NCBI GenBank assembly: GCA_037903475.1
Contig: JBAJFG010000229.1
Coordinates: forward strand, 62,001-126,000
Source of the DNA: Ancylostoma caninum
Taxonomy: Eukaryota > Nematoda > Chromadorea > Rhabditida > Ancylostomatidae
Reading direction: 5' to 3'
Length of the DNA stretch: 64,000 bases
The stretch's first letter is position 1; each line of letters begins with the position of its first letter. The notes beneath the pieces are model-generated. The model was not told where the DNA came from, did not search any database, and was given only the letters and a program-made list of their open reading frames with translations. Below are positions 55,801 to 64,000 of this stretch, one piece after another. Made by a program: the position numbers and the translations under genes.

Positions 55801-57310
55801 TTTCGCCTGTGGCTTGTTAACCAGATGACTATAAATATTGGAGTTTTTTTTTCCCGACTTTAGTTCAGTCTTGGGTGTTCTCAACGTTTTTCGAATTTTC
55901 TTTCTCTAATTTAAACCCAGCGGGAAGTGTTTCTAAAAATTTTAACTGTGCCTGTTGGTTAACATGATGTTTCTGGTTCATCTCTGTTTTAATGTTGTCG
56001 CGGCATTTTATGATGCAGCATCGTGGTCAATAACACTGCGGTGTGAGCCGAAATGTTGTATCCTGAAATGGAGAGATGAGTTGAAGAACACTTCCTATTT
56101 CATAATGGTAGTTGGTTTATCTTTAAGTAAATCCCATGTGTTTCCGTGGTAACTATGGAATTTTCTTATTCCAGGGGTTTGCTTTGTGTTAATCCAAAAC
56201 TCCTTGCACCTTACTCAGCTTTCCCTCACTATTATCTTGGTCTTTGCATCTTCATTTGTACATTTTTTCTTCATGCTTAGAAATTCCTGTCATTGTTTCG
56301 TCTTCTGCTATTTAGCCTATATAATATGAGAATTCAAATTTTCTTATATTATTCTTTTCGTATTTTTCTGCATTTTTAGAACGAAACCTCATTACAACAT
56401 TTTCCGCAAGTCTAGAAAAGAAAGCATTCAGAATTTATGAGAAAAAGCTTCTATTTGGTAATACACATTAACGTGCGTTATTAGGCTTACTAGGATACAT
56501 TCCTGCTATAATACCATATTCCTAACATTAGCTGTCTTATCACTAGGGAAGGTACTTGGAGAAACGCCACAGAGAAGACGAGATGGGAACGTGCGTGAAA
56601 ATGGAGGGAGTGAAGAGAAAAACGGGCAATATATTCACGAAAACCTAACTATCTTCGCGTTTGAAACAGATTATAGTCTGCCTCTAGCAATATAGTGTTT
56701 GTTTAGTGTTATAACAAATTTTTGGTATTTTCGGCAATTTTACCCCATTTTCAACATTTCTATCTATTGAATACTGTAAGAAATTTCCAGTATTCCCAGC
56801 ACTTATTAGTTGTTTGCCCACACATCAGTTTGTGTTGATTACTCCTGTGAGATGCCGCGAATGGGAAAGCGCTTTATCAATAACATTTATCAGAAGTGGG
56901 AAAGTTTTGCAGTGTTTCCTTGCACTGCTGGTGCAAAAAGTGTAGATAACATCGTGTAACACAGTCCAATGCATGGATGCTTCCCTACTGCTTACTCTTC
57001 TCTGGGTGCAATTCCTTAAGCGATGATGTTTCTAAATTTTATCGAATCCTTCCAAAATCTGAAGTAGTTTAATGTACTTACATGCAACCTCGACTTTGTC
57101 CGCTTTTTTTCTTCTTTTTGCAAATGATGAGACAGGAGAATATGTGTAACTGTTCGTTATAGGCAGTGTCATCATTACTTTTTATGGTCAAGTAAATTGT
57201 GGAAATGGCAGTGTCCCTTGAAGTTCTGTTGTTTCAGGTTCCACAACATCAACAGATGAGACCGTACATGTCACCGCAAGGCACAATGGTCACACCCACT
57301 CATCAAGCAG
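34461..57310 (+). CDS. Q/M/P-rich protein gene (N-terminal part), not recognised
   Basis: Exons: 34461 or 34521-34598, 34716-34859, 35502-35559, 38600-38668, 38719-38901, 39120-39289, 39480-39578, 40533-40629, 53290-53537, 57238-57310. The phase of every junction agrees, and acceptors are mostly TTTCAG or TTTAG. The product (over 390 residues so far) starts with a short S/G/acidic segment, then is dominated by Q, M, P and G, with long Q runs coded by mixed CAG and CAA. No folded domain is visible. Such composition is common in transcriptional coactivators and chromatin remodelling subunits, but I cannot name the family. The end of the gene is not established; it probably continues past 57310. 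The intron at 40630-53289 is 12,660 bp and hosts two mobile elements. Confidence 0.75.
35502..35559 (+). CDS. Q-rich gene: small S/P-rich exon
   Basis: Acceptor TTTGTTCAG ending 35501, donor GTATGG. Codes QWIRSSPAASPSVMASPSK. An acceptor 11 nt upstream (CACCACAG, 35490) would give another open frame but would break the junction phase with the exon at 38600, so I prefer 35502. Confidence 0.6.
38600..39578 (+). CDS. Q-rich gene: four Q/M-rich exons
   Basis: 38600-38668, 38719-38901, 39120-39289 and 39480-39578, joined in phases 1, 1, 0, 0. Acceptors are GTATTTCAG, TCTTCCAG, GTATTTCAG and TTGTTGTAG; donors GTGAGG, GTTTGT, GTCCGT and GTATGT. The peptides are rich in Q and M (TPQQIMQQQGLMQGQQ; IYARQQQMMG and long Q runs; MMVQQQMGMMGGNPQQYY). 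The first two introns are short (50 and 218 bp). Confidence 0.82.
40533..40629 (+). CDS. Q-rich gene: exon before the large intron
   Basis: Acceptor ACCAATTTTAG, donor GTAACG, phase 0 in and 1 out. Codes QAHFVRQPQVIGGGPGQR and RVPYPPGT. The same phase-1 exit is needed for the exon at 53290. Confidence 0.72.
48609..49941. mobile_element. TTAA-flanked element with ~475-bp inverted arms (1333 bp)
   Basis: Left arm about 48609-49083, right arm about 49469-49941, near-identical inverse copies. They begin AGGCAGTGTCTCAGCTCAGG and carry TTAA on both sides (48605-48608, 49942-49945). TTAA suits piggyBac-type insertion, but the tip lacks the usual CCC start, and a TA duplication cannot be excluded. 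The centre (about 385 bp) has no gene. Both arms carry the same 81-codon frame (48700-48945 minus, 49605-49850 plus); its differences between arms all change the residue, so it is probably not a selected protein. Confidence 0.8.
50151..50190 (-). ncRNA. Hammerhead-ribozyme-like motif at the Penelope-like 3' end
   Basis: On the minus strand CTGACGA is followed by A, then the 4-bp stem GGCG-ACTG-CGCC, then GAAAC and a short ACG/CGT stem. This is the order of a type I hammerhead (CUGANGA, stem II, GAAA, stem III, NUH). One extra A before stem II departs from the consensus and stem I pairing is poor. Penelope-like elements are known to carry hammerheads in their terminal repeats. Activity is doubtful. 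Confidence 0.35.
50410..51096 (-). pseudogene. Penelope-like RT C-terminus with GIY-YIG endonuclease, broken
   Basis: From 51096 the frame codes a segment ending SNEVRTCLRRVGL, interrupted by a TAA at 50851-50853. The same frame continues with a Cys-containing finger (CETPNCVICCSGGEGDC) and then the GIY-YIG domain: GVIYLITCSTCGEQYIGETG, with the conserved R and an E further on (RIKEHLEG). The frame breaks near 50521, and the C-terminal tail (a stretch rich in K, N and E) runs on in another frame to TGA at 50410-50412. One stop and one frameshift or small deletion make it inactive. GIY-YIG after the RT is the hallmark of canonical Penelope-like elements. Confidence 0.82.
53290..53537 (+). CDS. 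Q-rich gene: long Q/P/G/A-rich exon
   Basis: Acceptor CAATGTTTCAG, donor GTTCGA; phase 1 in, 0 out. 82 codons rich in Q, P, G, A and Y (PPGAPPPQQAQRPAYPPGAA; AYQQQMYQRQQQ). The same composition as the upstream exons ties it to one gene across the 12.7-kb intron. Confidence 0.8.
53746..53868 (+). CDS. Possible cassette exon of the Q-rich gene
   Basis: Acceptor GTTTCAACAG, donor GTGAAA, 41 codons in phase 0-0, so it would fit between the flanking exons. The peptide (MKRKDYETGLRNLIRHFQLY) is not Q-rich, unlike its neighbours. A second frame across it is also open. Could be an alternative exon or chance. Confidence 0.3.
57238..57310 (+). CDS. Q-rich gene: last well-supported exon
   Basis: Acceptor GTTGTTTCAG, donor GTCGGT; phase 0 in, 1 out. 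Codes VPQHQQMRPYMSPQGTMVTP. Composition and phase link it to 53290-53537. Confidence 0.7.
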
Positions 57311-57641
57311 GTCGGTCGATGGATTTATCTTTTTTTAGTTGGACTTTTGATTCGCTGGTTTCACGCGGATTGGTTTGTCGAGGAGGAATTCTTCCCGTCG
57401 GTTTTGTGCAGGTCTAGATATAGTAGGGGAAGATTCCTCTCTTCTAATGGGGAAAACTTCTGGAAGGACTGCTAAGCACTGCTTAGCTCCATAATGTTTC
57501 TGGTAGATAGGAGAAGATTCGAGGTGTATGTGATATCCTTGGCTGTTTGAAGAGGTTGGATTAGCGACTATTTCTCTCACCTTCGGATAATCTTCTGGAT
57601 CTCATGCCACACCTGCTATCAGGCGTTCGTTCACTTTTCAG

Positions 57642-57683
57642 TAAAGCTGTTTAATCCAACAACGTGTGATGGTATTGCTATAG
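57642..57683 (+). CDS. Possible further exon of the Q-rich gene
   Basis: Acceptor TTCACTTTTCAG and donor GTACGG enclose 42 nt in phase 1-1, coding KLFNPTTCDGIAI. Reading past the donor stays open until TGA at about 57753, so it could also be a terminal exon. Too short to be sure. Confidence 0.35.
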
Positions 57684-57753
57684 GTACGGTTACTAAGGCG
57701 ATCCCATCGCCATTATGTGTCGAGAGATCCCCACATACTCTATTGTATAACTG

Positions 57754-60700
57754 AAACTAACCTCTTTCTACCTGAACTAATTCAACCACATATTACCTCT
57801 ATTTCAACGAGTGCACCAATAATGAGCGGCGAACAAAGTTCAGGTGGGTCAGTTTTATTATCTTCGAGCGCGTTTTCTATTTAGAGGGGTTCTTTCTATC
57901 CTCTTTTCGTTTCTTTTAGGGTGGCATTTGTAGCATCACCCAGTTTCCCGAGTGTTTCTTGCTTTCTACATCTGCCCATCACAAAGTGTTGTGTTGGCGA
58001 AGCGAAATGCACTTTCTTTCGCCGCAGTTCGGGTACTTCAGTCATCGATGTCTCATTATTTCTGAGTCGTTCTGCTCTTATACTTTGTTACTGGGAATTT
58101 TATCTTTTTGGGAAGTTCCGAACGCATGCTTTAGAGTATTTTCTTCTTGGTGTGGGTCATTCCCTTCTCTAATGCCCATTTTGCGTCTCTCCAGAGGCTT
58201 TTTTCACTAGGTGCACTACCAAACAGAATTGTTAATGCTGTATGTTTCCGTGGTTGCGGTGAGCTCCCTATGAGCCTCGTAGGAGCCGTCGTTCAGACCC
58301 CCAGGAAGACAACCGGATCGTTAGAGGAAGCTAACTGAGGAAAAATTAAAAAGATTATGGTAGTATGTACCCAGCAGCTGGGGAGAGTAGAAAAGAAGGC
58401 TGGGGTAGTTAGTTTCTCATTACTAAGGGAGAAGAATGAAACCTTCAAGTAACAAGTAGAGAAAAGCAGTAGTTCGGTCGAGTAGCCCGAGAGTTTCGCG
58501 CTTTCAACAATCCTCTGGGCGAAGATACAGACGGACAAGCGCAGACCCCGCACTTGTCGTGAGACGGCTTTGAGTGATAGTGAGATTGTTATTGAAAGGT
58601 AATGGTAGTTGTCGCATGATACCATTAAATAAGACCACGGCTTGTATACTTGCCCTGTGTTTTCACTTCTATCTTTCTGTATCCCACACTTGGCGACAGG
58701 AAACGTTGAAACGACTAATCATGGCAATCATTGTGCATCTTCAACGCTTTTGTTATCACTTTCATTATAGGATCATCCAAATCGGGACGATTCATATGGA
58801 AAATCTGTGCGTTAGTCGTGTGTTGGCCACACCCATCCGGCTGCGAGGGATTTTCCATGAAGGTCCGTCCGGTGAGGTCGCAAACGCGTGCGTCTGAGCT
58901 GCGTCAGGACTTTGACTTTGAGCCTATCCTATATACGCGATCCCCACACGCGATGAACGCAGGGTCTAGTATGAATTACCCTGTTATCTACTCTGCTACA
59001 CTGTCATCATCGGCAGATCGCATCATCAACGGCTTCATCTGAATAGTGCAGAGGAGTTTTCATTCCGTGACGAATAGAGCACGTAATTAATTGGATGAAA
59101 TGGCCTGGTAGTCGTGTTGCCGCTGCGGAATGACAATGAGTGCACTTAAAGTACTCATTTGTCTGCTGCTGACATTAGCTGCTGATGAGGTACAGCTCCA
59201 GACTCCCTTACTGCTCCAGCCGGCTGCATTTCGGACGAGTTTGACTGCGACAGAATCGCGCTACATGGATCTTGCCACTGTTACAGCTGTGATGTTAATT
59301 CTCTAAGGTGCTGCCACATACATGCGCATATTCGAAAGCAATAAGCAACATTAATGAGTCGCCAGATGAACGTCACACGGAGAGCGCTCAATTGCTGGTG
59401 TTGGCTGTATGTCGCGGATAATCCGAAGCCGGCACACGTATGTGTGTGCTTACAAGGCGGATTGATTCCAGTTATCAGTGCCTTCAGTGCGTGTTCGTCG
59501 AATAATCGGCACAGCTGAACAGCTGAACGTCGTTCAAATGAAACGTTTCTGTTCTCCGAGGCTCAGTTTGTGTTTGCCGTTCTGGTATATAGTCGTCTGG
59601 TTTCTTCTCTTGTTTTAGAGTAGTGATGCTGAGGGTAAGAGCTGCTCTGCGAACATCGCTAGCTTTCATTATACTGATGGAACTGCAAAGGCGATTTTGG
59701 TGCTTTAGCATGCATCATTAAGATTACCAAGGGTAAACATGCCAATACCTCTACAAGCTTACCTGTAGGTAGCACGAGCGTCAATACGTAATCCCAATGA
59801 TTTATCTGGGCTGAGATATACTTAAGCTCTCTGCCTTTTCTTCCTGTCATCGTCCGCATTCCCTTCCATTCCTCTTCCTCCTTCCTCTTAAATTTGTTCG
59901 GAAGACATTTGCTTGCAATCGAAGGTTTTAGAGAAATATGAGCAGCATTTGCTTAGCAATTTGTCGCTCTTTGCAGACAACGTCGAATTTTAAGGTTTGT
60001 AGCGAGTCGTTAACTGTAACTGTATGAACTATTCATTTTAATGACAGTTGTTATATACTGGTCTGTAACCTTGGGCTAATAGTCGGTGAAAAACGCAATC
60101 TTCGTGCAAGAGAGGTCGTGAAGGTTTCTTTCGCTTTCTCAATTCTCTAGTTTCACCTAAATCCTGTACCCCACCCGTTTAGACTAACGTTGCACATTCA
60201 TATCGTTCACATTTGAGAGAACTTTCACAGGGTACGTGCAATGTTTGCTCAGTTTTTGCCATAGTAATATCAACTCGTAGCCTTCACTCTCATGCGTCGC
60301 CCTAAGAATCTCCGGAAACCTGTTTTCTTCATAGCGAAAGTGCATTTTCGTGGTGTTATTGTGCTCAACGTTCGCCTCGTCGTCGCGCAGCGCGCAGTAC
60401 CTCTTTAAGGCCTGTTCAATTTGTCACAAGAGAGTCGTTTGTAAAACATTCTGGAGCAGTTACTGCTGTTTTCTCACTTTTCCCTCTCCAACTGTGGTTT
60501 TCTGCCGTTTTGTTCGTTTCGAAACTGTTCCAGGACGTTTACTTGCTCTGTACTCTCGCTTTGATAAGCCTTCATATGGAACTGTGCCAGAAATAGTAAA
60601 GCCGGCGGCTGAGCTAATACATTTCGCTCCCGTAAATTGAATCCTGGGAACGATATGGCCGTTCATATCACATAAGTACAATTCTCTTCACATTGCTACT

Positions 60701-63700
60701 ACATTGCTGTGAGAATAGTATTTGAATGAGTATAGTGGCTAGCCGCACAAGCATGCTTGTAGCTACATATTTATCGTGCTCGTTGAATGGCGTTGCCGTT
60801 GTAAAAACACAACAATTGGGCGTTTGATGGGATTTTTTGCTGCTGCTTCCTCCGACTATGCATAACCGACATCTTCACGATTAAGTTCGTCTGTGGGAAC
60901 ATTGTTCGTATCTTGCCTCCCACCTTCATTTTTTGTTAGATCTTTGTTCTCTTATTGCTGGTTCGATAAGCCTAAAATGCTGGCATCTATAAAACATTGG
61001 GAAGGTAACATCATGGTAGCGGTGGTTAGCCAAGGCGATCATCTAGAAGACTAGGATGTATAGGATGAGCACGACTAGGATTTATGGACGCATGACCAAG
61101 CAAATGCAGGTCAGGAAACCAAATTTCACCCCCTGCGTCCCTTTACATTGCTTAGTCTCTGGGATAACCAATCACCCTAACTCCTGTAATCGATCTGTTA
61201 TTGATTTGCGTGGTTAACGCTTCGTGAATTCCATTCCTGAAAGACGAAGTTTGTTCTGTCGTTTATGCCCACGCCCATGAATGATTCGTAGTTTTTTCCG
61301 CCAAGTGGGTGAATTTCGCGAATAAAATTTGTGTTTATGAGATAGGCAGAAGAGGAGAAAACCACATTACGTATGTTCATGAATCCGGGCAGTTCTTATA
61401 TTTTTATCAACCCAGATGTAGAAATTCGTAATGCTCACTGCAGTAAAAGATCGAAAAAAAAACTTCTGGACGTGCTTATAAGACAAGTAGAAGACATTCA
61501 TTATTCACGTCTATGGAACTACTGACTTTCGTCTGAATTCCGGTTTTATTTTTGTTTTTCTACATGGTGTATTCGGGAGGCTGGTTTCAATCGAATACAC
61601 AATTTCCTACCAAAATTTGTGAAACCCTGTTCTTCCTATTTGAGAAAAAAATTAGAGATTAGTCTTCACATGGAACGTGATTCCGCCCACGTACACCATT
61701 TGCCGGTACCGATCTGAAATGTTAGGTGCATTCGATAAATTGCCTAGCAGGAGATAATACCTTCGATTTAGTCCAAGCTCTTGCATCAAAGGGAAGATCC
61801 AAGGTACGGGACGTGTGCCCATATCTATACCGACTGAACTTGCTTAATGTGATCACTATCATCACTTGCATTTAAGTCTATGTCTCTGTCCTCCCAGGAA
61901 AGTGAGATGGCGTAGATCCATTTCTGGAAGTTCCTCCTCCTACATGATGAGTGAGCTCAATTCCCTCATTTGTGCTAGTATCCGTCCTACATAGAATTGT
62001 AAATTATGTATAGTACTTTATGGGACTAGAATATTACTTATGCATGGGAGCTATTCCCGCTTCCGCGATGGAGCCCTCTTCCTGGAAAAAGGTTGAGGGA
62101 AAAAAAGGACAGGTTTTTTTTTCGATTGGCGAAATCTCACCAAAAAGGCTGGTCATATTCCGAAAAGCGGTTAGTGCTACATAGATTTGCCTCAGTTTGC
62201 ACGTTTCCCTATACACTGTCATTTTTATGCCTAGTCAAAAAAGTTGCATCAATACAGCTGTACTTAGCGGATGTACTAGTTGTCGCGCTGTTGCCCGTCT
62301 ACGTATGTAGGTATTCATTAAAATGTGCTTTTGCGCCGCGCTACTAATGATTTCGCCCTGATTGTGGCTATGTCAGGCAGGTAAGAATGGAGAAACTGAA
62401 GCTGACGAGATTCGTCACATCTCTAGACAAAGTAGTTAGTTGTGGCGCGCTTTTATCTCTCGGAACAGGGCTTTGTTTAGAGTTATTGTTTCACTTTTTG
62501 TGTAGCTTTGCACTCCTATGGTTTTACCTTATTTTCAAGGGATGCATCCACCGAAAGTTGCTTAAACTGATTTAATTGCTACGTTCTAGCTTCCATTATC
62601 CTCGTTTTCCTTAATGCACTGGCTTTATTAGTGTTATTGGAGAGAAAATACTTCACGGGGCTTTACCTTTTCTTCCCGAATGTTCGCCACTTTTTGTGCA
62701 TATTGGAGTGCTGTTGGCATTCTTGTAAAGCTAGACGCAGCCGATTAGCCCGTTTATTCAGTCACTTAATGCGACATCTCCTCGCTGTTATATTGAGTCG
62801 CTTTAATATGTTCAGTGCCCCTCGGGAACAGCAGCAGAACTCGCTGTCGCATATCAACCCGATATCGCTTGCTGTGCCAGTTTTGATTGACTATTTTTGA
62901 AGTGATGTGAATTAGAGAGGTTTCATTTTTGTCGGATGGGGAGTTATTCGTCGTTTCTCTCTACCTCTTGCATCTCCTCGTCTTCTTTTCTCTGTTTCTC
63001 TGCTTGTTTATATACATTTTCTTCAACTCCCATTCCTACCTTCCGTTTTCATGTTCAGGACCAGCTGGGAGTTAGAATGTTCATTCCTACTTTTTCTGGG
63101 GTTCTTAATGTATCTGCGCTTGGATCCCCTCCCCATTCTCCCTCGTGACTGCTATCTTCATGCCATTCATTCCTACACTGAAACAGGGCCCCTCTCTAGC
63201 ACCTCTTGGGAGTCTTTTTTGCTTTTTATTCGACTTTTCTATCCATTTTTCAAAAGTCTTGGTATAATCGAGAGCAAGATCGATCCTTGTCGGTGTAATT
63301 CACATCCATTGTTATGGCCATTTCGGTACAAAACTAGTTCGCTTCGTTTTGTTAAACTGTTGCTAGGCGATTCGCTTCTAAACACTCTCCACTTCACAAT
63401 GGTGTTCATTTCTTCTGCTCGCTAGACAGCAATGCAACGATTACAGTCGCATTGAAAATTAGCCACTTCATGCGACGAATTGCTTCTCAGCTGCTGTTCA
63501 TTTGCAAGAAAAATATTCATAGAAGTGTGCATAAATGTATGCCATAGCGCTGGCGAATCACATCCAGACATGGATTTTTATGGAGGTGTTGAGATGTCGA
63601 ATAACTTTTAGTTTCCAGATTGTGAATAATGTGGAATAACTCCTAGAATCCTTGACTCAGTGTCCTGGCTGATGAGGAACGAAAATCAGGTGTTCGGAGT

Positions 63701-64000
63701 TGATAATATGCCGCCTTAATTCGGGCGCCAAAATCTGCCATTCAGCGGTTCGATTGGTTTTTTGTGAAGGAGCTTCGTAGAAACGAAGGTCTTATGATCT
63801 CACAAATAGTATGGTTGAGGTGGTACTTGAGAAGTTAATGGAATGGCACCTCCAGCATTGTATTTTGCGACCTTGTCTGAAAGCACACGCGCCGGATATC
63901 TTAAGGGTGAACTTATAGATAATTTTGGAAGAACGGACAGCTCAGAGCTCGTATTTGTGGATGAATAACACTGCTGGTAGTGACTTCGGATGGATTATGC
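57754..64000. other. No confirmed gene; likely intronic or intergenic
   Basis: T-rich sequence with many short frames and no recognisable domain. One possible exon is listed separately at 62816. A long stop-free plus-strand stretch lies at about 57684-57843 but lacks a good acceptor. Confidence 0.4.
62816..62879 (+). CDS. Possible exon, Q/N-containing
   Basis: Acceptor AATATGTTCAG, donor GTTTTG. Codes APREQQQNSLSHINPISLAV, reminiscent of the Q-rich gene. Its entry phase does not follow from the last supported exon, so another exon would be needed between. Confidence 0.25.

Overview
The window looks like a nuclear chromosome segment of a nematode, most likely a clade V parasite of the hookworm/strongylid type (inference). 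The evidence is short exons with T-rich TTTTCAG or TTTTTAG acceptors, short host introns mixed with very long repeat-filled ones, a BEL/Pao retroelement with an env-like gene primed by tRNA-Gly, and many TIR and foldback DNA elements. I saw no prokaryotic gene organisation and no convincing tRNA, rRNA or CRISPR array.

Region 1, bases 1-8.4 kb, is a repeat nest. Microsatellites and a ~60-bp tandem repeat are followed by a 276-bp MITE and then a TA-flanked foldback element (1267-6775). That element was split by a second copy of its own family (2133-3704) and by a hAT-like element (4273-6642) with an 8-bp target duplication and GAATATTCG satellite arrays. A third copy (6780-8331) abuts it. Bases 8.4-16.1 kb hold no gene I can support, only hairpins and a doubtful exon.

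Region 2, 16.2-30.3 kb, is the 3' part of a plus-strand gene whose spliced product resembles PTIP/PAXIP1: a P/Q/M-rich linker followed by BRCT repeats. Its exons are split by two insertions. One is a minus-strand BEL/Pao element (17159-26211) in an intron, with TTTTA duplications, two 283-bp LTRs and two frameshifts. The other is a Mutator-like 2267-bp element (27216-29482) inside an exon, with a 9-bp AAAAAGATG duplication. The exonic insertion should disrupt the protein. The host reading frame rejoins exactly across it, so it is probably young.

Region 3, 30.3-34.5 kb, is non-coding, with hairpins and a foldback.

Region 4, from 34.5 kb to at least 57.3 kb, is a second plus-strand gene coding a very Q/M/P-rich protein in at least ten phase-compatible exons, with a 12.7-kb intron. 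I could not name it; the composition suggests a transcriptional coactivator or chromatin protein. Its introns carry a 1333-bp TTAA-flanked element with ~475-bp inverted arms and a decayed Penelope-like fragment that codes a GIY-YIG domain. From 57.7 kb to the end there are only weak exon candidates.

The two host genes do not overlap and run in the same direction. The strongest biology here is transposon-host gene interaction rather than a new multi-gene system.
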